Positions 23,949-33,915 of a DNA stretch of 64,000 bases are shown here, one piece after another. The stretch lies in contig JARLGV010000071.1 in NCBI GenBank assembly GCA_031292555.1, forward strand, positions 1 to 64,000, given 5' to 3'. Source of the stretch: Fimbriimonas sp. GTDB lineage: Bacteria > Armatimonadota > Fimbriimonadia > Fimbriimonadales > Fimbriimonadaceae. Made by a program: the position numbers and the translations under genes. Position 1 is the stretch's first letter, and the number at the start of each line of letters is the position of its first letter. The notes beneath the pieces were generated by a model. It searched no databases and was not told the DNA's origin. It saw only the letters and a list, made by a program, of their open reading frames with translations.

Positions 23949-25181
23949 TCAGCTGTTTTTGACGGATAGGGGGATTCGATCGGCGGACCTCTTGCGGTCG
24001 GCGGAGGGTTCTTCCCAGCGACCGTCGGTTTTGAGAAGGTCGATCAGGGCCTCGACTCCTTGTTCCTGGGGGATGCCGTTCCGGACGATCTCCCGCTTTC
24101 GGTAAAGAGTGATCTTCCCTCCTGCCGCGCCGACATAGCCGTAGTCGGCATCCGCCATCTCTCCGGGACCGTTCACGATGCAACCCATCACGGCGATGTC
24201 GAGGCCCAGGAGGTGACTCGTCGCGTCGCGGACCTGATGCAGAACGGTCGGCAGGTCGAACTTGGTTCGCCCGCAGGAAGGACATGCGATGTACTCAACC
24301 TTCGTCTTTCGCATTCCCAAGCCCTGGAGAATGTCGTAGCAAACCGGTATTTCGCGAATCGGGTCCTCGGACAGGGAGACCCGAATCGTGTCACCAATGC
24401 CTTCCATTAGCAGCGTTCCGATACCGGCAGTGCTCTTGATGCGGGCATACATACCGTCTCCCGCCTCGGTGACGCCAAGATGCATCGGAAACGACATGCC
24501 TTCCTCATCCATCCGCTTCACCATGAGACGGTTGGCGGCGACCATCACCGGAACCCGGCTGGCCTTTGCCGAGATGTTCAGGTTCGTATAACCATGGCTC
24601 ACACAGATCCGGAGGTACTCCATCGCGCTTTCCACCATTCCCGCCGGAGTGTCTCCATAGGTCACAAGCATCCGCTCTGAAAGCGAACCATGATTGACAC
24701 CGATCCGCATTGCCCGATCGTGCTTCTTGCACGCTTCGACGACCGGAACGAAGCTCGCCTCGATGGCCGCACGCTCCTCGATATGCTCCTGTTCAGAGTA
24801 TTCGATCTGATTCGTGTGCTTGTGGAAAACGAACAGGCCCGGATTGACCCTTACCTCGTCGACGTGTTTTGCCGCTTCGACGGCGATCGCGGTCCCCTGG
24901 TGATGAACGTCAGCCGTCAGCGGGACGTACTGGTAGCGTTCGGTCAGCTTGGCGCGGATCTCTTCCATCGCCTGGGCCTCGCCAAGGCTCGGCGTCGTGA
25001 CGCGCACTAACTCGCATCCCTCTCGATGGAGGGCAATGATCTGCTCAACGCAGGCATCGACGTTGCGGGTCTCCTCCGTGATCATCGATTGCACGACGAC
25101 TGGATATCCCGATCCCATAGTTATGGGACCGACGCGGCACGGCGTCGTCTTTCGGCGTGGGTAAGTAACGTCCAAGTTCAT
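23949..25181 (-). CDS. ispG: (E)-4-hydroxy-3-methylbut-2-enyl-diphosphate synthase IspG
   Basis: 410 residues, the bacterial short-form GcpE. Reduces MEcPP to HMBPP in the MEP pathway. The TIM-barrel part has [11 protein letters not shown] and [10 protein letters not shown]. The C-terminal [4Fe-4S] domain has [12 protein letters not shown] and [17 protein letters not shown], with the three Cys and the Glu ligand expected. ATG 25181 opens with [14 protein letters not shown], as in homologues. It lies 38 bp after the glycogen phosphorylase gene on the same strand. The C-terminal tail of about 25 charged residues (after [13 protein letters not shown]) is longer than usual. Confidence 0.96.
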   Translation of the reverse strand: MNLDVTYPRRKTTPCRVGPITMGSGYPVVVQSMITEETRNVDACVEQIIALHREGCELVRVTTPSLGEAQAMEEIRAKLTERYQYVPLTADVHHQGTAIAVEAAKHVDEVRVNPGLFVFHKHTNQIEYSEQEHIEERAAIEASFVPVVEACKKHDRAMRIGVNHGSLSERMLVTYGDTPAGMVESAMEYLRICVSHGYTNLNISAKASRVPVMVAANRLMVKRMDEEGMSFPMHLGVTEAGDGMYARIKSTAGIGTLLMEGIGDTIRVSLSEDPIREIPVCYDILQGLGMRKTKVEYIACPSCGRTKFDLPTVLHQVRDATSHLLGLDIAVMGCIVNGPGEMADADYGYVGAAGGKITLYRKREIVRNGIPQEQGVEALIDLLKTDGRWEEPSADRKRSADRIPLSVKNS

Positions 25182-25219
25182 GGTCTCGTTGTCTCCGTTC
25201 GCAGATGGCCGATCTGATT

Positions 25220-27781
25220 CTATTCCCAGGTAACGAGGCTGAGTTCACTCGGAACACTGATATCGCTGTTTCTCGGCACGACCCTGACGGTATAGCCCTG
25301 GTGCCCCGGGTTTTCGCAGACGATGTTCGCCTTGAGAATCGCAAGGTCCCCTTCATTACCGACGTAGGTGAACGGGTGAACGAGGCAGTGCGAGATCTCC
25401 CGATTCGGTCCGATCCGGCCAACCAGCGCTTCCACCTGCACATCGTCAGGATGCAGCCCACCCAAATATACGGCTGCTTGAATCGATATCTCTCGTCCCA
25501 GCGGGTTAGAGCGAGACGCCGTATCCTCCACGCGGACAATTCGCACGTTGCTCCACGCTCCCTGTACTCGGTCACGCCAATTCAAAACACGCCTGGCATG
25601 AACCAATCCCTCGGATGCTAGATGGGAATAGGCGTTCGCCGAAGGCACGTAGAATTTCTCGGTGTATTCCCTGACCATGCGGCTCGTGGTGAACTCGGGC
25701 GCAAGCTTGATCATTGATCGCTTGACCATCTGAACCCAACCTCTTGGTACGCCATTTTCGACCCGATGGTAGAACATGGGCGAGATCTCGTTCTGAAGGA
25801 GGTGATAGAGCGAGCGTGAATCAAGCCAGTCCTGATGGACCTCGTCTTGCACTTCGCTCCGGTCGCCGATTGCCCAACCGACAGATGAGTCGTATCCCTC
25901 GTCCCACCAGCCGTCAAGGATAGAGCAGTTCAAACCGCCGTTGGGCACCACCTTCATTCCGCTCGTACCGCTCGCCTCATGTGGGCGGCGTGGATTGTTC
26001 AACCAGACGTCTACGCCCTGAACCAATGCCCTTCCAACCTGCATGTCGTAGTCCTCCAAGAACACGATACGGGTGAGGGCTTCGTCGTTAATGAAGCGGA
26101 CGAGGTCCTGAATGATCCTCTTTCCGCCGTCATCCTTTGGGTGACTCTTTCCGGAAATAATGATCTGAATCGGACGTTCGGGATGGCACAGAATCTTCTT
26201 GAGTCTATCCCGATCCGTGAGCATCAACGAACCCCGTTTGTAGGTGGCAAAGCGGCGCGCGAAGCCGATCGTCAAGACCCGCGGGTCCAGAACCGAATTC
26301 AGGATTCCATCGTCGGCACGGTTAAGGGTGCGCTGCTCGATGTCTCGCTGAAGCCGCTTTCGGACGAATCGGACAAGCGAACCTCGCTGGTCCTCCAGGA
26401 CAGCCCAAAGGTCTTCGTCCGGGATCTGCATGACTTGCTCCCAGGACTCTCGGTTTTCCGGGTTGCGACGCCAATCGTGACCGCAGTAGCGGTCGAGCAG
26501 TGACGCCATTCGACGACCCATCCAGGTCATTGTGTGAATACCGTTCGTCACTGCCTGGACTGGCACTTCGTCCTCCGGGAATCCCGGCCAACGGGGGGAA
26601 AACATCGTCCGCGTAACCTTGGCGTGGAGCTTGGAGACGCCGTTGACGTAGTCTGCGTTCTCCATCGCCAGCACCGCCATGTTGAACGCTTCGCCGTGGT
26701 TCGAAGGATCAATACGGCCCAAGCTAACGAAATCCGAGAAGCCCAAGCCAACCGATTCGATCGATTTGCCCATATAGCGTTCGAGAAGGTGCGGAACGAA
26801 GATATCGAAGCCGGCCGGAACCGGAGTGTGGGTCGTAAACACGTTCCCGTTCACGATAACCTGCCGCGCGGTTCGGAAATCGCAGCCGTTATCGATCATG
26901 AACTGCCGAATCCGTTCGATCGACAGGAACGCAGCATGCCCTTCGTTCATGTGGCAAACAGTAGGTTGAATGCCAACCGCCTTGAGCGCGCGCATGCCGC
27001 CAATGCCCAGGATCATCTCCTGGCGGATACGCATCTCTTCGTCGCCGCCATAGAGCGTATCGGTAATTCCTTGGTCGGCCGGGAGGTTGTCCAGCACGTT
27101 GCTGTCCAAAAGGTAGAGCGGAATTCGTCCGACCATCGCCTTCCAGACCTGGCAGGTAACGACTCGGTCCGGGAATTCGACTTCGATGCGGAGAGGTTGG
27201 TCGGCTTCATTCCGAATCAGCGTCAATGGCATCTGATAGAAGTCGTATTCGGGATAAACCTCCTGCTGCCAACCATCGAAGTTCAGACGTTGCCGGAAAC
27301 TTCCACGGTTGTAGAGCAGGCCAACGCCCACTAAGGGAATTCCGAGATCGCTTGCCGCCTTCAAGTGGTCGCCAGCCAAAACTCCCAGGCCGCCCGAGTA
27401 GATCGGAAGGCCCTCGGAGATACCGAATTCGGCACAGAAATAGGCAATCGTCGTCCGGTCCCGCTCACCCGGATAGGCTCGGTCAAACCAGGTCTCCTGC
27501 GTGAGGTAGTTGTTCAGAATCTCGACGCAGCGCTGAATGCGCGCAATAAATGCCGTGTCTTTCTCCAGCCGGCTCAATCGTTCCTTCGAAATCCGGTTTA
27601 GAAAAAGGATGGGATTGTGGTCCGAAGCATCCCATTCCTCCCGGTCCATTACGCGGAAGATCTCGCGGATCTCATGTTCCCAAGTCCACAGATAATTGGA
27701 GGCTAGAGTCTTGAGCGGTTGGAGGCGAGGTGGTAGATCGTTGACGACTTCAAAAGCGTGCGAGAACTTGGGGTTCTTCAT
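25220..27781 (-). CDS. glgP: Alpha-glucan (glycogen) phosphorylase
   Basis: 853 residues from ATG 27781 ([12 protein letters not shown]). This is the DUF3417-containing alpha-glucan phosphorylase type (TIGR02094-like), shown by the N-terminal [17 protein letters not shown] region, then [20 protein letters not shown] and [12 protein letters not shown]. The catalytic part has [17 protein letters not shown]-type [25 protein letters not shown] and the PLP-region [19 protein letters not shown]. It phosphorolyses alpha-1,4-glucans to glucose 1-phosphate. A C-terminal beta-rich extension (about residues 720-853) is typical of this type. The open frame continues 42 residues upstream without similarity. 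Divergent from livF across 258 bp in which I see no clear signal. Confidence 0.93.
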   Translation of the reverse strand: MKNPKFSHAFEVVNDLPPRLQPLKTLASNYLWTWEHEIREIFRVMDREEWDASDHNPILFLNRISKERLSRLEKDTAFIARIQRCVEILNNYLTQETWFDRAYPGERDRTTIAYFCAEFGISEGLPIYSGGLGVLAGDHLKAASDLGIPLVGVGLLYNRGSFRQRLNFDGWQQEVYPEYDFYQMPLTLIRNEADQPLRIEVEFPDRVVTCQVWKAMVGRIPLYLLDSNVLDNLPADQGITDTLYGGDEEMRIRQEMILGIGGMRALKAVGIQPTVCHMNEGHAAFLSIERIRQFMIDNGCDFRTARQVIVNGNVFTTHTPVPAGFDIFVPHLLERYMGKSIESVGLGFSDFVSLGRIDPSNHGEAFNMAVLAMENADYVNGVSKLHAKVTRTMFSPRWPGFPEDEVPVQAVTNGIHTMTWMGRRMASLLDRYCGHDWRRNPENRESWEQVMQIPDEDLWAVLEDQRGSLVRFVRKRLQRDIEQRTLNRADDGILNSVLDPRVLTIGFARRFATYKRGSLMLTDRDRLKKILCHPERPIQIIISGKSHPKDDGGKRIIQDLVRFINDEALTRIVFLEDYDMQVGRALVQGVDVWLNNPRRPHEASGTSGMKVVPNGGLNCSILDGWWDEGYDSSVGWAIGDRSEVQDEVHQDWLDSRSLYHLLQNEISPMFYHRVENGVPRGWVQMVKRSMIKLAPEFTTSRMVREYTEKFYVPSANAYSHLASEGLVHARRVLNWRDRVQGAWSNVRIVRVEDTASRSNPLGREISIQAAVYLGGLHPDDVQVEALVGRIGPNREISHCLVHPFTYVGNEGDLAILKANIVCENPGHQGYTVRVVPRNSDISVPSELSLVTWE

Positions 27782-28039
27782 AGGGTTTGACGGAAGGGGA
27801 CGGAGTAAAGGCGCGGGATCTAGCGATCCAAGATACACGGCAACACGGCTTCGTGAGACCGGTGCTGCACCAACGGTGGAGTAGCCCGTCCCCAGATGAT
27901 AGACCAAATTGGCCTTTCGACGGCGGTTAAGTGACTTACTTCAGGCCGTTCTGAGGGATATGGCGAACCTGAAACGGAGTTCCTTGCGGATGAGAACTTT
28001 CGCTTGTCCCCGATTTCTGGTAGAACATGCGCACGACCT

Positions 28040-28741
28040 ATGCTCGATATCAAGGACATCAACGTTTTCTACGGGGCTATCCAGGCGCTGAACAATGTGT
28101 CGATCAACGTCCAGAAAGGAGAGATCGTCGCAATTATCGGCTCAAACGGCGCCGGCAAGAGCACGCTCCTTCGCACGATCAGCGGCATGTTGCACCCGCG
28201 TACTGGAACGATAATGTTCGAGGGTAAGAACATCACGACGAGTCCCGCCCATGAAATCGTCAAGGCAGGCATCTCCCACTCTCCGGAGGGCCGCCGAATC
28301 TTTACGAACATGTCGGTACACGAGAACCTCCAACTGGGTGCATACATCCGCAAAGACGCCGAAATCCAGAGGGACATGGACGCAGTTCTCAACCGGTTTC
28401 CACGACTGAGAGAGCGCTTTCGGCAGAACGCCGGAACCCTTAGCGGAGGGGAGCAGCAGATGCTGGCGATCGGACGCGCCCTCATGTCGAAGCCCGATCT
28501 GCTTCTTCTCGACGAACCGAGTCTCGGTTTGGCGCCTAACCTCGTTGCGGAAATCTTCAACATCGTTCTTGATTTGAACAAAGAGGGTTGCACGATCTTG
28601 ATCGTCGAACAAAACGCGAACCGAGCGCTAGAGATCGCCCACCGGGCATACGTTTTGGAAACGGGCAATATCGTTTTGACCGATACGGGTCGTGCGTTGC
28701 TCACCAACCCGAAAGTCAAAGAGGCGTATCTCGGCGGATAA
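28040..28741 (+). CDS. livF: Branched-chain amino acid-type ABC transporter ATPase LivF
   Basis: 233 residues, exact LivF size. Walker A GSNGAGKST, Q-loop region, the signature LSGGEQQ, Walker B LLLLDEPS and the LivF-specific SPEGRRIFTNMSVHENLQLGA and GLAPNLV segments are all visible. It would power uptake of branched-chain amino acids or related compounds together with LivG/LivM/LivH/LivK, none of which is in the window, so it is either an orphan or separated from its partners. ATG 28040 (MLDIKDINVFYG) is chosen over an upstream in-frame start. The next gene, rimI, starts 65 bp later. Confidence 0.92.
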   Translation: MLDIKDINVFYGAIQALNNVSINVQKGEIVAIIGSNGAGKSTLLRTISGMLHPRTGTIMFEGKNITTSPAHEIVKAGISHSPEGRRIFTNMSVHENLQLGAYIRKDAEIQRDMDAVLNRFPRLRERFRQNAGTLSGGEQQMLAIGRALMSKPDLLLLDEPSLGLAPNLVAEIFNIVLDLNKEGCTILIVEQNANRALEIAHRAYVLETGNIVLTDTGRALLTNPKVKEAYLGG

Positions 28742-28806
28742 GGCTTGCTTCCAGCTCCACATCGGGTATCAAGGTTCCGGGGCGCTTTTGCGCCGATGGG
28801 ACGATC

Positions 28807-29280
28807 ATGCTGAAAACCCTTCGATTCGAGCCGCTGAAAGAGTCGCATATTTCCGCGATTCTGGAGATTGAGAAGGAGACGAATGCAGCGCCCTGGTCCG
28901 AGAGGAGTTTTCGAAACGAACTCGACCACAAATACGGCGTCTTTCTGGTCGGCATCGAACAAGCAGAGGTCGTGGCGTACGGCGGGGTTTGGCTCGTGAT
29001 CGACGAAGCCCATGTGACTACGGTCTCGGTGGCGCCGGCGAGTCGCCGACAAGGCATCGGGCAACGGCTAATGTGCGAACTCCTCGATCGAGCCAAAGCG
29101 GCCGGTATGGTCTGCTCCACGTTGGAAGTGCGAGCCGGCAACGAGGCCGCCATCTACCTCTACAAGAAACTCGGGTACGACGTGGTGGCCACGAGGAAGG
29201 GCTATTACCCGGACAACAAGGAAGACGCCGTCGTCATGTGGCTCTACAACCTGGACACGTGGGAGCCCCCACGCAGTTGA
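28807..29280 (+). CDS. rimI: Ribosomal-protein-alanine N-acetyltransferase RimI
   Basis: 157-residue GNAT acetyltransferase. VTTVSVAPASRRQGIGQRLM holds the acetyl-CoA loop (RRQGIG); EVRAGNEAAIYLYKKLGYDVVATRKGYY with NKEDAVVMWL is the RimI C-terminal signature. RimI acetylates ribosomal protein S18 and other N-termini. ATG 28807 begins the fold; a frame back to 28588 lies inside livF and is not family-like. The stop overlaps the TTG start of tsaD (TTGA), matching the common rimI-tsaD neighbourhood; tsaB is not present. Confidence 0.9.
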   Translation: MLKTLRFEPLKESHISAILEIEKETNAAPWSERSFRNELDHKYGVFLVGIEQAEVVAYGGVWLVIDEAHVTTVSVAPASRRQGIGQRLMCELLDRAKAAGMVCSTLEVRAGNEAAIYLYKKLGYDVVATRKGYYPDNKEDAVVMWLYNLDTWEPPRS

Positions 29281-30278
29281 CCCTCTATAGCAGGCCCATT
29301 CTCGCGATTGAAACGAGTTGTGACGAAACTAGCGCGGCAGTGGTTTTGGGGCATCACGTTTGTTCCAACGTAGTCGCCAGCCAAATCGAAATGCATCGAA
29401 AGTGGGGCGGCGTGGTCCCCGAGGCGGCGGCCCGAGCTCACGTCGAAGCGATCTTGCCCGTCATCTCTGAAGCACTATCAAGCGCCGGTCTTTCGTCTTC
29501 GGAAATCGGCGCGGTCGCCGTCACCAATCGTCCCGGCCTCGTTGGCGCCTTGAGCGTCGGGCTGACGGCTGCGAAGGCGTTTGCCTACGCCAAAGGGCTT
29601 CCCATGATCGGTGTCCATCATCTTGAAGGACATCTCCTCAGCACGATGGCGGCGGACATGCCTCCCAGCTTTCCCCATACGTGTCTGATCGTCTCGGGCG
29701 GCCATACCGAGTTGGTCGACGTGCAGGCGCCCGGCGACTATCGAATTGTGGGACAGACGCGAGACGATGCGGCAGGCGAAGCATTCGACAAAGGAGCTCG
29801 CTTGCTGGGCCTCACGTATCCCGGAGGGCGATCGATCCAAGAGCAGGCCCGATCCGGTAACCGCCACCGCTACCCACTTCCCAAAGGGCTTTCCGGCGAC
29901 ACCATCGACTTCAGCTTCAGCGGTCTGAAGACGGCGGTGCTTCGGCTCACCGAGAAAGAGGGAGAGTCGCTTAACGTCGCAGATGCGGCGGCCAGCCTCC
30001 AAGAAGCGATCGTCGCCGTGCTTACCGAAAGGGCTATCCGCGCGATGGATCGCTTGGGCAGCACTAGCCTTACGCTTGTTGGCGGGGTTGCCGCCAATCT
30101 CGAGCTGCGCACCCGGCTACGGTCGGCATGCGATGCGCACGGCTACACGTTTACGACGCCGCCAATCGACCTTTGCACCGACAACGCGGCAATGATCGGC
30201 CTAGCAGCCGCATACCGCCTGGCCAAGGGGGAATGCGACGGCTGGGACCTGGACGTCTTCCCTAACGCGGAGCTTTAG
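29277..30278 (+). CDS. tsaD: tRNA N6-threonylcarbamoyladenosine transferase TsaD
   Basis: 333 residues from TTG 29277 (LTLYSRPILAIETSCDETS). Signatures: AIETSCDETSAAV, the metal ligands in HHLEGHLLS, IVSGGHTEL, DDAAGEAFDKGARLLG, FSFSGLKTAV and GGVAANLELR with DNAAMIG. It transfers threonylcarbamoyl to A37 of ANN-decoding tRNAs with TsaB/TsaE and is normally essential. The TTG start forms a TTGA overlap with rimI, and the next gene begins directly after its TAG. The start is supported by position relative to IETSCDET, which homologues carry about 10 residues in. Confidence 0.95.
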   Translation: MTLYSRPILAIETSCDETSAAVVLGHHVCSNVVASQIEMHRKWGGVVPEAAARAHVEAILPVISEALSSAGLSSSEIGAVAVTNRPGLVGALSVGLTAAKAFAYAKGLPMIGVHHLEGHLLSTMAADMPPSFPHTCLIVSGGHTELVDVQAPGDYRIVGQTRDDAAGEAFDKGARLLGLTYPGGRSIQEQARSGNRHRYPLPKGLSGDTIDFSFSGLKTAVLRLTEKEGESLNVADAAASLQEAIVAVLTERAIRAMDRLGSTSLTLVGGVAANLELRTRLRSACDAHGYTFTTPPIDLCTDNAAMIGLAAAYRLAKGECDGWDLDVFPNAEL

Positions 30279-30488
30279 TTGACGGACTTCGACGACGATC
30301 CGCTTCCGGTCAAGCGGTGCGTCTGTTTTGAGATGTCGTTTGCATCCCTCAAAGCCGCGGGCGTCAGATCCGCTGACGAAGCCGAGGCGCGCTTCGGATG
30401 TGGATCCAAGTGCGGGGCATGCGTCCCGTATATCCAACTCATGATCTACACGGGCCGGACCGAATTCGCCGTAATCGCTCTCGACTAG
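30279..30488 (+). CDS. BFD-like [2Fe-2S] protein
   Basis: 69 residues starting at TTG 30279, immediately after the tsaD stop. Cysteines at 14 and 16 (RCVCFEMSF) and at 45 and 48 (KCGACVPYI), plus an extra Cys41, match the CxC...CxxC pattern of the bacterioferritin-associated ferredoxin fold. The F-x-C-G-x-x-C-G-x-C-x-P-Y segment is typical of BFD domains in nitrite reductase and NifU-like proteins. No bacterioferritin is nearby. The tight junction with tsaD suggests co-translation; a redox or iron-sensing link to tRNA modification is speculative. Confidence 0.78.
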   Translation: MTDFDDDPLPVKRCVCFEMSFASLKAAGVRSADEAEARFGCGSKCGACVPYIQLMIYTGRTEFAVIALD

Positions 30489-30559
30489 TTAGGCGCTTCT
30501 CTGAAAACTAGCACGACCGGCTCTGTGCCCGACAAAGTGAATCATTCAAAATAGAGCCC

Positions 30560-32101
30560 ATGCGCAGTTGGTTGGTTGGTCTTTCGTTGCTCCTCACATC
30601 GGTCTCATTGGCCGACAAGCCCATCACGATCACTTTGATCCACACCAACGATCTGCACGCCCACATCGAGCCGATCAAGATCAAAGGGTCCACGTTCGGC
30701 GGATACGCCCGACAGGCGACAATCATCAAGCGCGTACGTGCCACCGAACCGAACGTTCTGCTCCTTAGCGCGGGAGACACCTTCCAAGGCACCCTCTTCT
30801 TCAACACCTACGAGGGACTGGCTGATTTGGCCTTTATGAACGCGGTCGGCTATCAGGCGATGGCAGTTGGGAACCACGAATTCGACCGAGGACCAAAGCC
30901 ACTTGGACTCTTTGCTACCCTCGCCGCATTTCCTCTGTTAAGCGCAAACTTGGACGTTAGCGGCGAGCCAGCACTTGCTGGCAAGATCCATGATTCGACG
31001 GTCGTTACTGTGGGCGGCGAAAAGATCGGGATCGTCGGGGCGACGACTCCAGCAGTCACTAACATCAGTTCACCTGGTCCTACCGTCAAGCTGAAGGACC
31101 TCCACGACTCCGTGCAGGCGTCGGTGGACGGCCTGCTGGCGAACGGCATTCACAAGATCATACTGGTGACTCACATTGGCTACGACGAGGATCAAGCCTT
31201 GGTCAAGACTCTTCACGGCGTGGCCTTTGTGGTCGGTGGACACTCGCATACTCCGCTCGGCACGCCAGATCTTCCCGCATGGCCCAAGTCGCAGGGCGCC
31301 TATCCAACCGTCGTCAAAGATTCACAGGGCGTCAGTGTCCCGATCGTCCAGTGCTGGGAGTGGGGTAAGGTGTTCGGCCACATTACGCTGGACTTCGATG
31401 CCAAGGGCCGGCTGGTCCGTTGGCGCAATGCAACACCGATCGTGGTTGACTCAACCATTCCGGACGATCCAACGGTCGCCTCGATGGTTGCCGCGTTCAA
31501 GCGCCCGATCGAGGCGCTCGCCAGTCAGGCGATAGGCGAGGCAACCAGCGGCGAGTCCAAGGAGAGCCGATTGGGTGAGGACAGTTCGATGGCAGACGTA
31601 ATCGCGGACGGGATGCTCACCGCCACCCAGAAGGGTGGTTCGGTTGCCGCTTTTGTGAACACGGGCGGCGTACGCGGAGGTTTGGAGCCAGGCAAAATCA
31701 CCTACGGAGAACTCATCTCGATCGAACCGTTTGGCAACACGCTCGTGACCCTGGACCTAACCGGGGCGGAACTTCGGTCCGCGATCGAAGAAGGGATCGG
31801 CACCGGCGGAGAGTTGATTCCCTCGGAAGGCAGTTCCTATGTCATCGACAAATCCAAGCCGACCGGCTCACGCGCAGGCGATATCACGATCGCAGGGAGT
31901 CCCCTCGACTTGGCCAAAACCTACAGGATTACTTTCCTGAATTTCACTGCTAACGGCGGGGACGCGCATGATGTCCTTAAGGGAGCCAAGGGAACGCGAA
32001 CGGATACCGGATTGATCGACCTGGATGCGCTTATTGACTTCGTGAAGGGACACTCGCCGCTTGGCGCAGTCAAGACAGGACGCATCATGATCCGCTACTG
32101 A
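30560..32101 (+). CDS. Secreted 5'-nucleotidase / 2',3'-cyclic phosphodiesterase (UshA/YfkN-like)
   Basis: 513 residues with a signal peptide (MRSWLVGLSLLLTSVSLA). The metallophosphatase domain has IHTNDLHAHIEP, AGDTFQGT, VGNHEFDRG and VGGHSHTPL, the di-metal ligands of the calcineurin-like fold. The 5_nucleotid_C domain follows from about residue 330, with DSSMADVIADGML, NTGGVRGGLEPGKITYGEL and NFTANGGDAHDVL. It would hydrolyse extracellular nucleotides or cyclic phosphates for phosphate and nucleoside scavenging. No attached LysM or anchor domain. It stands alone; 71 bp upstream is the BFD gene and it converges on the second PhyH gene. Confidence 0.9.
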   Translation: MRSWLVGLSLLLTSVSLADKPITITLIHTNDLHAHIEPIKIKGSTFGGYARQATIIKRVRATEPNVLLLSAGDTFQGTLFFNTYEGLADLAFMNAVGYQAMAVGNHEFDRGPKPLGLFATLAAFPLLSANLDVSGEPALAGKIHDSTVVTVGGEKIGIVGATTPAVTNISSPGPTVKLKDLHDSVQASVDGLLANGIHKIILVTHIGYDEDQALVKTLHGVAFVVGGHSHTPLGTPDLPAWPKSQGAYPTVVKDSQGVSVPIVQCWEWGKVFGHITLDFDAKGRLVRWRNATPIVVDSTIPDDPTVASMVAAFKRPIEALASQAIGEATSGESKESRLGEDSSMADVIADGMLTATQKGGSVAAFVNTGGVRGGLEPGKITYGELISIEPFGNTLVTLDLTGAELRSAIEEGIGTGGELIPSEGSSYVIDKSKPTGSRAGDITIAGSPLDLAKTYRITFLNFTANGGDAHDVLKGAKGTRTDTGLIDLDALIDFVKGHSPLGAVKTGRIMIRY

Positions 32102-32117
32102 GTCGTGTCGCAAGCCC

Positions 32118-32969
32118 CTAGGTCGACTGCATATCGTACGCCTGATGCCCTGACAGGTATCCAGGATCGCCTGGGACATAGGTCGCTGTCGTCCGAAGTC
32201 TCTCATGCTCGAAAAAGGGCCGCACCGATTCGGGAAGATTGAGTTCTCCTTCCACATGCCACCAGGAAACCCAGTGGATCATCGCGATCATTGGACGTGG
32301 CTGGGCGGTTCGGTTCGGCATTCCGGCGTGCCACATCCGGATATCGCGTATCAACACACTGCCCGCACGCACGCTGGGCTGAATTGGAGGACAAGCGGCA
32401 CGACGAGCCTCGAGGCGCCCGGAAGAGACCTTGATGTCGCCGTCCTGCCAAGCGACCGAAGTGTCCAGGTGGGTTCCCGGCCAGATCTCCGTGCTGCCAT
32501 TCGAAACCGACATGTCGACGACCGGAACGTTGACGACCAGCGCATACGGCGGGGTGGCCACGGCCATGTTCGGCCAAAGGTGGCCCAAATCCGCGTGAAC
32601 GGGTTGGCGCTGGTCGGTGTGCGGCAACGCGGTGTTTCCGCTGTAGAACGCATTTTGGAGCCCCTTTCCGAGCACGGCTTCCGTCACGTCGATCACGAAT
32701 TCGTTGAACAGCACGTCCTTAAACAGAAACGGATGCACCGGAGGAGGGTCCTGTTGGACGTTGCTCCGAGTGAAGTTGTATGGCGTGTCTGTCCGCGCCA
32801 ATATCGTCGGCAGATCATTAAGCATGCGATCACGCAGGGCGGACACGTGACGAGCATCAACCACGTCTTCGAGGACAACAAAGCCGTCGTTCATAACAGC
32901 CTGACGCGCCGTCGCGATCGACTCGGGAGTCAGCCGTCCAGCCAGAAGTTCTGCCGCCGAAACTTTCAT
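32118..32969 (-). CDS. PhyH-family dioxygenase (second copy)
   Basis: 283 residues. Iron-site candidates are His and Asp in PVHADLGHLW (about residues 123-132) and the distal His in RMWHAGMPNRTAQPRPM, with the Arg that follows as 2-oxoglutarate ligand. The core GSTEIWPGTHLDT is typical of the PhyH fold. Only moderately similar to the copies at 20834 and 49864, so these are paralogous families rather than recent duplicates. It is divergent from a sugar isomerase (51 bp apart), suggesting shared regulation with the carbohydrate locus. Substrate unknown. Confidence 0.85.
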   Translation of the reverse strand: MKVSAAELLAGRLTPESIATARQAVMNDGFVVLEDVVDARHVSALRDRMLNDLPTILARTDTPYNFTRSNVQQDPPPVHPFLFKDVLFNEFVIDVTEAVLGKGLQNAFYSGNTALPHTDQRQPVHADLGHLWPNMAVATPPYALVVNVPVVDMSVSNGSTEIWPGTHLDTSVAWQDGDIKVSSGRLEARRAACPPIQPSVRAGSVLIRDIRMWHAGMPNRTAQPRPMIAMIHWVSWWHVEGELNLPESVRPFFEHERLRTTATYVPGDPGYLSGHQAYDMQST

Positions 32970-33020
32970 AGGCGCAGTTTAGCTGAAGGGCCCCGAATGG
33001 TTTGAAGGTAAAACCAACTC

Positions 33021-33893
33021 GTGAACGCGGTGTGGAGTCTGTTTCCGAAGAACTACCGCGACTTGGACGTTCGGCGGTTGGCTGCACTGGTGCGCGAAAC
33101 AGGCCTCGACACCACAAACGTCGTGGTGCGAAAGGGCTACCTGGTTGACGAGGACACACTGGGAGCGTCTTTGCCCCTGTTTGTCGAAGCGGCTCGGAAG
33201 GAAGGACTAGAGGTTCGATTCGCTTCAACAACCTTTGCGGCCGATGATATTGCTGGGCCGGACTCGCCGCTTGCCGTCTTCTCAGCGTGCGGCATTCGTG
33301 AGTTCCGGATGGGCTGGTTCCACAAGGAAGAAGAGGACGTCCGGGGAGCGATTCAACGGGCCAAGGCGGATATGGACCGAGTGGCCGAAGCCTGCAGAAA
33401 GCATCGGGTCAAAGCGATCTACCAAGTACATCACAACACGCTGATCACGTCGGCAAGCGCCGCCTACAGCCTCGTGAAGGGACTCCCGGCGGCTTGGATC
33501 GGAGTCGAGTTGGATCCAGGCAACCAAAGTTTCCAGGGGTTTGAGCCATGGCATTACTCGGTCGGTCTGCTTGGCGAGTACTGCGCTTGGGTCGGCGTCA
33601 AGGACACCGTGACGTGGCAAGAGAAAACTCGAAAGGGAGATTTGGATAAGGGCTGGAGGCGTAACTTCGCGCCGCTGTCCGAAGGAGTCACTAACTGGAG
33701 GCGTCTCGCGGAAGCATTGGTCCAAAGTGAATTCGACGGCGCCCTTGTGTTTATGCCGTTCTACGACGAGAAGGACGAGGCGTCTCGCACCAAGAAGCTC
33801 AAGGCCGAGGTGAAATACCTCCGAGGCATCTTCTCCGCTGTCCAATCTCCGAATTCACTTACGGAATCCGGGCAAGAACAATCGGACGGCTGA
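33021..33893 (+). CDS. Sugar phosphate isomerase/epimerase-like TIM barrel, divergent metal site
   Basis: 290 residues of the xylose-isomerase-like TIM barrel, starting at GTG 33021. The strand positions that usually hold the E-D-H-E metal ligands read AIYQVHHNT, GVELDPGNQ, WVGVKDT and ALVFMPF. The first Glu and the final Glu appear replaced and the His position is Lys or Asp. It may therefore use a different metal set or be non-isomerase. It lies 22 bp upstream of the GH106 gene and is probably the first gene of that unit. Confidence 0.72.
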   Translation: MNAVWSLFPKNYRDLDVRRLAALVRETGLDTTNVVVRKGYLVDEDTLGASLPLFVEAARKEGLEVRFASTTFAADDIAGPDSPLAVFSACGIREFRMGWFHKEEEDVRGAIQRAKADMDRVAEACRKHRVKAIYQVHHNTLITSASAAYSLVKGLPAAWIGVELDPGNQSFQGFEPWHYSVGLLGEYCAWVGVKDTVTWQEKTRKGDLDKGWRRNFAPLSEGVTNWRRLAEALVQSEFDGALVFMPFYDEKDEASRTKKLKAEVKYLRGIFSAVQSPNSLTESGQEQSDG

Positions 33894-33915
33894 AACGGCC
33901 TGTCAAACTAGAACC

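Noticed and set aside
26534-27334. 266-codon + strand frame inside the glycogen phosphorylase gene
   Set aside because: Antisense shadow; the - strand protein has continuous phosphorylase motifs here.
32205-33005. 266-codon + strand frame opposite the second PhyH gene
   Set aside because: Antisense shadow; the PhyH iron-site motifs are on the - strand.
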